Of a stretch of 64,000 bases of DNA, positions 46,510 to 54,852 are shown one piece after another. Each line of letters begins with the position of its first letter. Position 1 is the stretch's first letter. Source of the stretch: Bacillota bacterium (GTDB lineage: Bacteria; Bacillota_I; Bacilli_A; RF39; UBA660); NCBI GenBank assembly GCA_015059305.1, contig SVAQ01000001.1, positions 62,001-126,000 of the forward strand. The letters run 5' to 3'. The notes under the pieces are model-generated. The model searched no databases. It was not told the origin of the DNA and worked only from the letters and a program-made list of their open reading frames with translations. Both the position numbers and the translations under genes were made by a program.

Positions 46510-47374
46510 ATTTGGTATTTACTTTACCTAAAAAATAATTATAAGTACTATATTTTTTATAAACTATAATACCTGTTAAAAGAACTATAATAAATGGACA
46601 AATTAAAGATAAAGCATCAACCGGAACTACGAAACCATTAACTAAGGAACATAGGCGGCCAAAATATTGAATTTTCAAAATATTATTTATTAAAATACCT
46701 TCGATAAATATTTCAAGAATAAACTCTATTAACCAGTAGGAAGCATATGTAAAAATAATTGCTCCAAAATAATTTTTTATTTTACTTAAAACAATCAAAC
46801 CTAAATTAAGACAAACTATACTTTGAAGATAAATTGAAATAAATTGAACTAGAAAAGCTAAAAACAAATTATTAGGAACGCCATTTACATAAGCTTCATT
46901 AGAAACCGTTATTTCAAAGGTACCTAAATAGATGTAGCACAAGACAAATAAAACTAGATTAACACCAAGAATAATAAAAGAACTTTTATAAGAAGATTTA
47001 AAAATAATTTGTTTTAATTCTTCGAAATTTTTCTTATTAATTGCCTTGTTTTTCAAATATTTACTTGGATAATAAAGCGCTGGAACGACTATAAATAATA
47101 CTAATAAGAAAATTATCTGTCTAGTATATCCAAATGATGATACTTCGTTAAACGTGTAATAAAAATCAGTTGAATTATTATCTGCTTGTAAAAGCGTATC
47201 ACAATAATCTTGATTACTTATTTCACCATTTTGGCACATCAATTTATGTTTTTCAATAAGTTGATTATTTTGATTAACCCTTTCAACTTCTTTAGCATAA
47301 TTAAATATTCCAAACCCCAATAAAATTAAGAAAGATAGAATAAATATAGCGTTGTTTTTCAGAATTTTTTTCAT
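46508..47374 (-). CDS. Polytopic membrane protein, possibly ABC-2 permease-like
   Basis: 288 residues. About six hydrophobic segments (near 9-26, 83-102, 130-152, 168-195, 200-225 and 250-272), with an external loop after the first that holds two cysteines (C49, C58). The layout recalls ABC-2 type permeases, but there is no ATPase gene next to it. It may be transported or regulatory in the spore or cell membrane; no function is claimed. Confidence 0.65.
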   Translation of the reverse strand: MKKILKNNAIFILSFLILLGFGIFNYAKEVERVNQNNQLIEKHKLMCQNGEISNQDYCDTLLQADNNSTDFYYTFNEVSSFGYTRQIIFLLVLFIVVPALYYPSKYLKNKAINKKNFEELKQIIFKSSYKSSFIILGVNLVLFVLCYIYLGTFEITVSNEAYVNGVPNNLFLAFLVQFISIYLQSIVCLNLGLIVLSKIKNYFGAIIFTYASYWLIEFILEIFIEGILINNILKIQYFGRLCSLVNGFVVPVDALSLICPFIIVLLTGIIVYKKYSTYNYFLGKVNTK

Positions 47375-47407
47375 TTACTCACCTACTATAATAATAGTAT
47401 AAAATAT

Positions 47408-47431
47408 AAAAAAAGAAAGCACAAGGCTTTC
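47408..47431 (-). terminator. Intrinsic terminator of the YjcZ-like gene pair
   Basis: A 6-bp stem GAAAGC/GCTTTC (47415-47420 with 47426-47431) is followed by seven U on the minus strand. Confidence 0.78.
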
Positions 47432-47435
47432 CTTA

Positions 47436-47573
47436 CTAATATGTTGCTCCTCCCATAATAATTGCAAGTAGAATAAATATTATTAATACAATGAAGAAGT
47501 AACTTTGAAAACCAGTATTATTATTGCATTCATTTTCACATACTGGCGTATTATTTTTTTTACAACAATTCAT
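47436..47573 (-). CDS. Small hydrophobic YjcZ-like protein (45 residues)
   Basis: Cysteine-rich N-terminus (MNCCKKNNTPVCENEC) followed by one hydrophobic helix, FIVLIIFILLAIIMGGA. The helix resembles that of YjcZ/SscA-type spore peptides. The SD AGGAGG overlaps the stop of the upstream micro-gene, so the two are coupled. It is followed by an intrinsic terminator. Confidence 0.65.
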   Translation of the reverse strand: MNCCKKNNTPVCENECNNNTGFQSYFFIVLIIFILLAIIMGGATY

Positions 47574-47582
47574 ATAGGCCTC

Positions 47583-47669
47583 CTAAATATATGCTCCAAC
47601 GATGATAATTAATAAAATAAATAATACTAATATAATCGCAGCACCTAGGCCGTTTGAACAATGATTCAT
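47583..47669 (-). CDS. YjcZ-family sporulation micro-protein (28 residues)
   Basis: The whole protein is a short polar start (MNHCSNGLG) and the YjcZ signature helix AAIILVLFILLIIIVGAYI. YjcZ-type peptides occur in sporulating Bacilli; one relative (SscA) is needed for coat assembly. AAAGGAGG lies seven bases before the ATG at 47667-47669. A mother-cell type promoter pattern lies upstream. Confidence 0.8.
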   Translation of the reverse strand: MNHCSNGLGAAIILVLFILLIIIVGAYI

Positions 47670-47700
47670 AAATTTTATTCCTCCTTTTGTCTTTTCATAA

Positions 47701-47727
47701 TATTAAATGCTAAATTTCTAATATTGT
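47701..47727 (-). promoter_or_regulatory. Candidate sigma-K-type promoter of the YjcZ-like genes
   Basis: -10 CATTTAATA (47701-47709, one mismatch to CATAnnnTA) and an AC -35 element (47726-47727) with a 16-base spacer. Confidence 0.35.
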
Positions 47728-47738
47728 TCGTATTTTAA

Positions 47739-47767
47739 TTGTTTTTTAAAGGTGAAGTTGCTATAAT
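47739..47767 (+). promoter_or_regulatory. Sigma-A promoter of the prsA-like gene
   Basis: -35 TTGTTT (47739-47744), 17-base spacer, -10 TATAAT (47762-47767), with GGAGG just downstream. Confidence 0.7.
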
Positions 47768-47785
47768 AAAAGTTATGGAGGATAT

Positions 47786-48817
47786 ATGAAAAAGAAAGTA
47801 TGTTGTTTATTTGCAATTGCTCTTCTTGCTACAGGATGCGGTAAAATTCCGACACTCTCAAACGGCGAAGAAGCAGTTGTTACATTTGAAAACGGGGATA
47901 AAATTAGTGTTGATGAATTATATGCGAAAGTTAAAGATACATATGCATTATCAAGTTTAGTTATTTTAATTGATACTTATGTATTAGAAAAAAACTTTCC
48001 AGATTATATAGACACAGCAAAGGACTATGCAGAAAATTATTATAAATCTTTAGAAGAAGAATATGAAACCGAAGAAAAACTACTACAAGCATTATATGAT
48101 TCTGGAATTTCTTCAATAGAAACTTATAAAGAATTAATTTATCTAAATTATATGCAATCACATGCCGCTGAAGAATATGCAAAACTTCAAGTGTCTGATA
48201 AAGAAATTGAAAAATACTATGACAATAACATCTTAGGAGATATTGAAATTAGCCATATTTTAATTACACCTGAAACAAATGATAAAATGACTGATGATGA
48301 AGTTAAAGCTGCTGAAGATGTTGCTAAGAAAAAAGTTGAAAATTTAATTAAGGAATTAAAAAATACTAAAAAAGATGAGATAGCAAACAAATTTGCCGAA
48401 CTTGCTAAAGAACACTCTAAGGATCAAGCAACTAAAGAAAATGGTGGTTCGCTAGGAAAAATTAATAAAGATACCCTAAGTAATGATTATGATGAATTAG
48501 TAGATGCCGCTTACGAATTAAAAGATGGTACTTATTCAACAAAAGTTATTACAACTGAATTAGGATACCATATTGTATATCGTACTAAATCTTATGATAA
48601 ACCTTCTTTAGAAGATTCAAAAGAAAACATTGTTAATAATTTATCAAAAAAAGTATTACTTACTGATACAACAATCTATGTTAATTCTTTAACACATTAT
48701 CGTAAAGAATTAGGCATGGAAATTCAAGATGATGAATTAAAAACGCAATATGCTTATTACATTCAAAATCAATTATCTAGTATAACTGCTGGAAATAACG
48801 CAAATGAAAACGAGTAA
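47786..48817 (+). CDS. prsA: PrsA-type foldase lipoprotein (parvulin peptidyl-prolyl isomerase)
   Basis: 343 residues. The signal peptide ends in the lipobox LLATGC (Cys18). A SurA/PrsA-like N-domain precedes a parvulin domain (about 148-262) with IEISHILITPE, KENGGSLGKI and ELGYHIVYRTKS. PrsA helps secreted proteins to fold at the membrane-wall interface. AUGGAGG precedes the ATG. The window encodes several large surface proteins that could be clients. It ends in a strong terminator. Confidence 0.9.
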   Translation: MKKKVCCLFAIALLATGCGKIPTLSNGEEAVVTFENGDKISVDELYAKVKDTYALSSLVILIDTYVLEKNFPDYIDTAKDYAENYYKSLEEEYETEEKLLQALYDSGISSIETYKELIYLNYMQSHAAEEYAKLQVSDKEIEKYYDNNILGDIEISHILITPETNDKMTDDEVKAAEDVAKKKVENLIKELKNTKKDEIANKFAELAKEHSKDQATKENGGSLGKINKDTLSNDYDELVDAAYELKDGTYSTKVITTELGYHIVYRTKSYDKPSLEDSKENIVNNLSKKVLLTDTTIYVNSLTHYRKELGMEIQDDELKTQYAYYIQNQLSSITAGNNANENE

Positions 48818-48836
48818 AAAATTACTCGTTTTTTTA
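48809..48836 (+). terminator. Intrinsic terminator of prsA
   Basis: AACGAGTAA pairs with TTACTCGTT (48809-48817 with 48822-48830), loop of four A, then a U-run; the stop codon is within the stem. Confidence 0.9.
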
Positions 48837-48854
48837 TTATCTAATTTAAGATCA

Positions 48855-49289
48855 TTATATCCGATAATAACTAAAATCAACATTAGCTTGACTATTAAAT
48901 GTAAATGATAATGATTCTATATCAATATATCCTAAAATATGAAACGGATCAACAATATAGTTCGGAGCTCCAACACCTTCCCAATCTACTGTACTTACTT
49001 CACCTTCCATAATTGGTCTTATAAACCTATCCATTTCATCTTCATAAACCGCTGCAATAATAATTGTATTGTTTTGTTTTGCTAAAGTAGATTTATTTTC
49101 ATCAATAACTAAACTAGCATCATCTAACTCCTCATCAGTAAATTCTAAAAAAGATTGTTGCCATCTAGGATTAGCTACAATTATTCCTTGTTCTAATAAT
49201 TCTTCTGCGGTTGCAGATGTAATGTGATAAAAATATCTAATACCTTCATCTCTTGGGAACGAAGCTATCGTTTCTATTAATTCATCCAT
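48855..49289 (-). CDS. Conserved-looking soluble protein, unknown function
   Basis: 144 residues, acidic, no membrane segment. The N-terminal RYFYHITSATAEELLEQGI resembles the first strand-helix of ADP-ribosyltransferase-fold proteins (YHIT...ILxxGL), but no catalytic glutamate motif could be assigned. It is the last gene after recX, with ten bases between. Function is not claimed. Confidence 0.55.
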   Translation of the reverse strand: MDELIETIASFPRDEGIRYFYHITSATAEELLEQGIIVANPRWQQSFLEFTDEELDDASLVIDENKSTLAKQNNTIIIAAVYEDEMDRFIRPIMEGEVSTVDWEGVGAPNYIVDPFHILGYIDIESLSFTFNSQANVDFSYYRI

Positions 49290-49298
49290 AATACTCTC

Positions 49299-50066
49299 CT
49301 ATTTACTATTTATAAGTGTATCAATTTGTTCTAGATCATAACCTAATTGATACATTTTCTGTTTAATTACCATTAAAAGCTTAGTATCTGTATATTTTTT
49401 TGATAATTTATTATATAATTTTTCAAAATCTTTTGCCATTTGTATAGAATCATCTACTTCTATAGACTCTAACAAATTATTATAATATTTCTCATCATAA
49501 CCTAAGTTATTATAATCTTTCTTTAATTTAATAATAAACATCTTCTTAGATAATTTATGATTTCCTTTTAACTTTTTATTTAAAATTTTTTCAGCTTTTT
49601 CATGCCAAATTACATCTTCAACATCACTAAGATATTTATAAATTAAATTATCTTGAAAACCTAATTTTTTCAAATCATAGTTTATTTTTTTAGGACCATT
49701 TAATCCTAGTAATACACTATCATTAATATAAGATTTCACATAAATTTCATCATCTATATAATGTTCATCTCTAAGTCTTTTAATAATTTTATCTTGATCT
49801 TCTTTTTTTATATAAAGTTTTGCTAATTTATCACGGATCTCTTTTTCTGTTCGAAGTTTCGCAGTAATAAACTTTATCATTTTATTATAAGCCTCATGAT
49901 AATTATTAGAGTTAACTATATTTGCATAAACTTCATCATTTATTTGCCCTTTTTTTAAAATATTATATTCTAAAAGCACATCATCATAGACGATATGCTT
50001 TTTACCTTCAATAATTAAACTATATTTATTACTACCAATTTGTCTAATGTTAGTAATTGTTTTCAT
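49299..50066 (-). CDS. recX: Regulatory protein RecX
   Basis: 255 residues, typical of the longer Gram-positive RecX. Three-helix repeats are visible, e.g. FITAKLRTEKEIRDKLAKLY, IKRLRDEHYIDDEIYVKSYI and LKKDYNNLGYDEKYYNNLLE. RecX inhibits or tunes RecA filaments. Its start overlaps the nrnA-like stop by four bases (ATGA). Confidence 0.87.
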   Translation of the reverse strand: MKTITNIRQIGSNKYSLIIEGKKHIVYDDVLLEYNILKKGQINDEVYANIVNSNNYHEAYNKMIKFITAKLRTEKEIRDKLAKLYIKKEDQDKIIKRLRDEHYIDDEIYVKSYINDSVLLGLNGPKKINYDLKKLGFQDNLIYKYLSDVEDVIWHEKAEKILNKKLKGNHKLSKKMFIIKLKKDYNNLGYDEKYYNNLLESIEVDDSIQMAKDFEKLYNKLSKKYTDTKLLMVIKQKMYQLGYDLEQIDTLINSK

Positions 50067-51064
50067 CTTTCCTCAATATTTAAATATTCTGCACATACTC
50101 TATCAAGATCGCTTATTATTTTATCTACATCTGTTTTTTTAGCAATTCTAGCACCAGAAGCATATTTATGCCCACCACCGTTATATTTGCTAGCAACTTC
50201 ATTAATTATTGGCCCACGACTACGAATATTTACTTTATAAATTTCATTTCTTTCATCATATGTAACAAAGCACCACGCATTTAATTCTTTAATATAATTA
50301 AAATTATTAATAATAACCGATGGAGTTGAATGATCTACACCATATTCTTCAATAGTCTTATTATCTATTAAAATATATCCAAATTTATTATCGGTAATTG
50401 TTAAATTATTAATAATATAAGCTTCAAAACGACATTCATTAAAGCTTTTATCATAAATATGATCATATAAAGCTACAAAATCAAGACTATAATTTTTAAT
50501 TAATTTTACTACTACTTCAAAAGTATGTGGTTGAGTATTCTTAAATAAAAACCTTTCACTATCAGAAACAATACCTAAAAATAAATTTTCTGCAATATTT
50601 TTATCCATCATTAATTTTGTATTAAAGATTAAATCTGCTACCATTTCTGCTGTTGAGGAATATTCACTTGATGTAAAATCAGCGGTTCCTTCAATGTCTT
50701 CTTTTGGATGATGATCTATCTTAATAATATCTTTATATGTTAAACCTTCAATTCCATCAATCCGTATAAAATTTGGAACGTCAACAACAATGAGAAGTGC
50801 ATTTGTAAGACTATTATAATCAACTCTATCTAAACTACCTAAGTATTTAAATTTGCTTACTCCCGCTCCAACTGCATATACCCTTTTTTCAGGGAATGTT
50901 AATTTTATTGATTCTCTTAGTGCAATTTGACTACCAATAGCATCTGGATCAGGGCCAATATGTCTAGCTATAACAATCTCATCATAAGATTTAATTAATT
51001 TAAAAATTTGTCTAAATAATTCCTTGTTTATAATAGTCACCTTCTTTTCCAGTTTTTTTAACAT
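50063..51064 (-). CDS. nrnA: DHH/DHHA1 phosphoesterase, NrnA-like oligoribonuclease/pAp phosphatase
   Basis: 333 residues. The DHH domain has RHIGPDPDAIGSQ (about 34-46), VVDVPN, KIDHHPKED and GIVSDSERF; the DHHA1 domain ends in YNGGGHKYASGARI. NrnA-type enzymes degrade nanoRNA and dephosphorylate pAp. The usual HxxPDxDAxGS is RHIGPDPDAIGS here. The ATG start has no clear SD and may rely on coupling to ackA, seven bases upstream. Confidence 0.87.
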   Translation of the reverse strand: MLKKLEKKVTIINKELFRQIFKLIKSYDEIVIARHIGPDPDAIGSQIALRESIKLTFPEKRVYAVGAGVSKFKYLGSLDRVDYNSLTNALLIVVDVPNFIRIDGIEGLTYKDIIKIDHHPKEDIEGTADFTSSEYSSTAEMVADLIFNTKLMMDKNIAENLFLGIVSDSERFLFKNTQPHTFEVVVKLIKNYSLDFVALYDHIYDKSFNECRFEAYIINNLTITDNKFGYILIDNKTIEEYGVDHSTPSVIINNFNYIKELNAWCFVTYDERNEIYKVNIRSRGPIINEVASKYNGGGHKYASGARIAKKTDVDKIISDLDRVCAEYLNIEER

Positions 51065-51070
51065 TCATTT

Positions 51071-52261
51071 TTAAGCAATAAAATTATAAGTATCTTTTAC
51101 AATCATTATTTCTTCATTAGTAGGAACTACCATAACAGGAATTTTTGATTCACTACTTGAAATAATACCTTCATTAGTTTCTTTAAAACCTAAAATATTA
51201 TTATTTGCTTCTTCGTCAGTATAAATACCTAGCGGATTTAATTTATCCATTACCATTTTTCGAGCAAGAGCTCCATTTTCACCTACTCCAGCGGTAAATA
51301 TAATTGCATCGACATTACCTTTAAGTTCTAGAAAATATTCTGCTATATATTTAGCTATACGATCAGTAAACATTTCGAATGATAATGCTGCAAGTTCACT
51401 ACCTTCATTCATGGCATTTTCCATATCTCTATTATCTGAGAATCCTGAAACACCAATACAGCCACTTTGCTTATTTAAAGCATTAGTAACTTCTTCGACA
51501 CTCATACCAGATTCTTTGCAAACATATTCAATAATAGATGGATCAATAGCTCCTGATCTTGTACCCATCATTAATCCGTCAAGTGGTGTAATTCCCATTG
51601 TAGTATTTAAACATTTACCGTCTTTAATAACAGCAATACTTGAACCACTACCAATATGACAACTTATAATATTAATATCTTTTTTACCTAATTTTTCTTG
51701 CATTTTTTTAGTAATATATTTATGACTTGTTCCATGGAAACCATATTTTCTTACACCATATTTTTCATACCAAGAATATGGAACTGGATAAATATAGTTT
51801 TTCTTTGGCATAGTTTGATGGAATGCAGTATCAAACACAGCAACATTTGGCACATCAATAACTTTCATCATAGCCTCAATACCGGCTAAATTACCAGGAT
51901 GATGAAGTGGTCCTAATTTTGTTAAATCTTTGATATCTTGAATTACTTCATCAGTAATAATTACTGAATCAGCATATTTTTCACCACCATGTAATACACG
52001 ATGACCTACAGCTTTAATTTCATCTAAAGAATCAATTACCTTGTTTTCAAATAATTCATCAATCAATACTTGAACAGCTTCAGTATGATTACTAATTAAT
52101 TTTGTTTTTTTAATTTTTTCGCCATTAATTTTGATTGTATAAAAAGAATCTTCTAAACCAATTTTTTCGATATAACCATTGATTAATGCTTTTTCTTCTG
52201 GCATTTCATACATTTGAAATTTTAATGAAGAACTACCAGCGTTTACACATAATATTTTCAT
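51071..52261 (-). CDS. ackA: Acetate kinase
   Basis: 396 residues. It interconverts acetyl phosphate and acetate with ATP gain. Motifs are VNAGSSSLKFQMYE at the N-terminus, VFDTAFHQTMP, YGFHGTSHKYI and IFTAGVGENGA. GAGGTG precedes the ATG. It indicates substrate-level phosphorylation in a fermenter; no pta gene is in view. Confidence 0.97.
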   Translation of the reverse strand: MKILCVNAGSSSLKFQMYEMPEEKALINGYIEKIGLEDSFYTIKINGEKIKKTKLISNHTEAVQVLIDELFENKVIDSLDEIKAVGHRVLHGGEKYADSVIITDEVIQDIKDLTKLGPLHHPGNLAGIEAMMKVIDVPNVAVFDTAFHQTMPKKNYIYPVPYSWYEKYGVRKYGFHGTSHKYITKKMQEKLGKKDINIISCHIGSGSSIAVIKDGKCLNTTMGITPLDGLMMGTRSGAIDPSIIEYVCKESGMSVEEVTNALNKQSGCIGVSGFSDNRDMENAMNEGSELAALSFEMFTDRIAKYIAEYFLELKGNVDAIIFTAGVGENGALARKMVMDKLNPLGIYTDEEANNNILGFKETNEGIISSSESKIPVMVVPTNEEIMIVKDTYNFIA

Positions 52262-52304
52262 TCTTTCACCTCGCTCTTATTATACAAAAAAAAAGCCCTT
52301 TTGA

Positions 52305-52490
52305 CTATCTTTTTGGCTTTATTTTTACATTATTTTGATTTGTATAACTAAACATTTTAAAGTGATTTATAGGCTTTCTTCGACTAGAATAAATATTATA
52401 TCCAAATTCATTAAAATATTCACTTTTCCTTTTTTCTCTTACATTTTCAATAAACAAATCACATGCTTTATAATATTCTTTCTTTATCAT
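52305..52490 (-). CDS. Possible small basic protein (61 residues)
   Basis: Rich in Lys, Arg, Tyr and Asn; no membrane helix or known motif. It lacks a clear SD. It lies between thiI and ackA, and a weak hairpin with a long U-run (about 52286-52320) follows it. Residue composition looks protein-like, but the call is uncertain. Confidence 0.35.
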   Translation of the reverse strand: MIKKEYYKACDLFIENVREKRKSEYFNEFGYNIYSSRRKPINHFKMFSYTNQNNVKIKPKR

Positions 52491-52518
52491 ATTATTATGA
52501 TAGTAAAAATTAAAAAAA

Positions 52519-53703
52519 TTATAACAAATCGCTATAATTTTTTTCCTCTATTTCACTTATTTTAATAATCTTTCGCGTTTTTATTGCTTCGAAAATTAAG
52601 AATTTAAAATCCACTAAAGATTCATATTCGCGAACTAATTTAATGTCCGGATGAATAACTGGATGATCTGGAACAAAGATTGTACAACAATCCTCATATG
52701 GCTCAATACTTTTTTCATATGTTCCTATTTTCTTAGCAACATCAATTATTTCAAGTTTATCATATGTGCATACTGGTCTTATAACAGGTAATTTAATTGC
52801 TTCATTGATAACTTGCATACTTTTAAGTGTTTGGCTAGCTACTTGGCCAATGCTTTCACCATTAATTATGATATGAGCATTTATATTGCTTGCTAGTATT
52901 GCACTTATTTGATACATCATTCTCCTCATGATGGTAATAAGATAATAATTAGGTATATTTTTTATAATTTCTTCTTGTATCTTAGTAAAATTAATGACAT
53001 GCAGACGAATCTCACCATTATATTTAGATAATATTCTAGCTAAATCTTCTACTTTTTTTAATGCCATTGGACTTGTGTGAGGCGGAGAATCAAAATAGAT
53101 AGCTTCAATTCTTACTCCACGTTTAATAGCAAGGTATCCAGCTACCGGAGAATCAATCCCTCCACTTAACATCAAAAGTCCCTTACCTAACGTAGACACA
53201 GGATAACCGCCTAATCCTTTTTCACCATTGAAATAAATTAATACTTCAGTTAAGCGAATTTCTATATTAATTATTAAATCAGCATCATGCATTAAAACTT
53301 TTTTATTTGATAAGCGACTTAATAAATATCCCCCGATTTGCTTTGATATTTCAGTACTTGTTCCTGGATAATTTTTATCGCTTCTTTTGGTAACAATTTT
53401 GAAAGTATTAAAATCTATATCTTTAACTAATTCATAAACTTTTTCTAAAATATTATTTATATTTTTATCCTGATATTTATAGCCAAGGCATATTTCATGA
53501 ATCCCAAATACTAATTTTACTTTTTCTATTGCTTCTTCAATTTTTTCGGTATACACTATCATTCTTCCGTGATCATATTTTATTTCATGATTAATACCAC
53601 TTAATTTAGCAGACACATTGTTTTTTAAAGTTTTTAAAAAAAAGTTTATATTATCACTCTTAGTCGAAAGTTCCCCATATTTTATAATAATTACTTTTTC
53701 CAT
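52519..53703 (-). CDS. thiI: tRNA 4-thiouridine synthase ThiI
   Basis: 394 residues, the Gram-positive form without a rhodanese domain. A ferredoxin-like/THUMP N-terminal half (about 1-165) is followed by a PP-loop ATP-pyrophosphatase domain with LMLSGGIDSPVAGYLA (about 178-193) and NGESIGQVASQT. Thiolation needs sulfur from the cysteine desulfurase encoded two bases upstream, the same pairing as nifZ-thiI in B. subtilis. Confidence 0.93.
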   Translation of the reverse strand: MEKVIIIKYGELSTKSDNINFFLKTLKNNVSAKLSGINHEIKYDHGRMIVYTEKIEEAIEKVKLVFGIHEICLGYKYQDKNINNILEKVYELVKDIDFNTFKIVTKRSDKNYPGTSTEISKQIGGYLLSRLSNKKVLMHDADLIINIEIRLTEVLIYFNGEKGLGGYPVSTLGKGLLMLSGGIDSPVAGYLAIKRGVRIEAIYFDSPPHTSPMALKKVEDLARILSKYNGEIRLHVINFTKIQEEIIKNIPNYYLITIMRRMMYQISAILASNINAHIIINGESIGQVASQTLKSMQVINEAIKLPVIRPVCTYDKLEIIDVAKKIGTYEKSIEPYEDCCTIFVPDHPVIHPDIKLVREYESLVDFKFLIFEAIKTRKIIKISEIEEKNYSDLL

Positions 53704-53705
53704 GT

Positions 53706-54842
53706 TTATTCCTTTACTACTAAACTATTTAACATATGATAATTCTTTTCAAATGCCTCAATAAATTTAGAGATTTCTTCAGAGGTCGTTTGACTAGAAA
53801 TACTAATCCTTATTGTATGTGTAGCTCTATTAAGATCATTAAAAACTGCCATTACACTACTTGAAAGTTCTCCAGATGAACAAGCAGTATTCGTTGATAT
53901 ATATATTTCTTCATTATCTAAAGCGTGAATAAAAGTTTCTGGTTTAATATTTAAAAGTGAAATATTCAATATATGTGGAATTGAATATTTAGTCTTATTA
54001 ATCGCTACATCTGGTAGATTACTAAATTTTTTACATAATCTTTCGTTTAATAAATTTATATATTTTTCTTTCTTTTCAAGATCAACTTGTGATAAACGTA
54101 ATGCTTTAGAAAAACCTGCGATAAGAGGTAAAGCTGGTGTTCCCGGTTTTAAATCATTTGATTTTCCACTTCCATACATAAGTGGCTTAATGTTAACTTG
54201 ACTACTTTTGTAAAATAAAGCAATCCCCTTTGGACCATATATTTTATGTGAAGATATACTTGCCAAATCAACATCATGTAATGATACAGTAATTTTACCA
54301 ATTGCTTGTGTCATATCACTATGCAAAAGTGTCATAGAATTTTCTTTTTTTATTATTTGTCTTATCATCTTTAAAGGTTGTCTTATTCCTATTTCACTAT
54401 TAACTGCACATACACTTACTAAAATAGTATCCGGTCTTATTAATGATTTTAAATGATCAAAATCAATTAAACCCTCATTATCATTATTTACATAACTAAC
54501 TTCAAATCCTATTGAAGTTAAATATTCACATATTGCATAAATGGATGGATGTTCTAATTTTGAAACAATAATGTGCTTTCCTTTTTTAAAGTTAGCCATA
54601 GCTACACCAATTAATGCCATATTATTACTTTCGGTTGCCGACGTAGTATAAGTGATTTCACTTTCTAAAACAGAAAAAAGATCTGCAATTTGTTTAGTTG
54701 CAGAATTTAATAGTTCCTTAGATTTAATTCCTAATGCATTAATGGAATTAGCATTACCGATAAATTCCTTAGTAGTACGATTCATAGTCTCTAATACCTC
54801 TAAAGATACTGGCGTTGTTGCGGAATAATCAAGATAAATCAT
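53706..54842 (-). CDS. Cysteine desulfurase (IscS/NifZ type) serving ThiI
   Basis: 378 residues. This PLP enzyme takes sulfur from cysteine. The N-terminus is IYLDYSATTPVSLEV, the PLP lysine is in SISSHKIYGPKG, and the catalytic Cys is in STNTACSSGELSSS. Its place between ezrA and thiI matches B. subtilis nifZ, a dedicated sulfur donor for ThiI, rather than the iron-sulfur cluster enzyme SufS. Confidence 0.92.
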   Translation of the reverse strand: MIYLDYSATTPVSLEVLETMNRTTKEFIGNANSINALGIKSKELLNSATKQIADLFSVLESEITYTTSATESNNMALIGVAMANFKKGKHIIVSKLEHPSIYAICEYLTSIGFEVSYVNNDNEGLIDFDHLKSLIRPDTILVSVCAVNSEIGIRQPLKMIRQIIKKENSMTLLHSDMTQAIGKITVSLHDVDLASISSHKIYGPKGIALFYKSSQVNIKPLMYGSGKSNDLKPGTPALPLIAGFSKALRLSQVDLEKKEKYINLLNERLCKKFSNLPDVAINKTKYSIPHILNISLLNIKPETFIHALDNEEIYISTNTACSSGELSSSVMAVFNDLNRATHTIRISISSQTTSEEISKFIEAFEKNYHMLNSLVVKE

Positions 54843-54852
54843 ATTAACCCTC

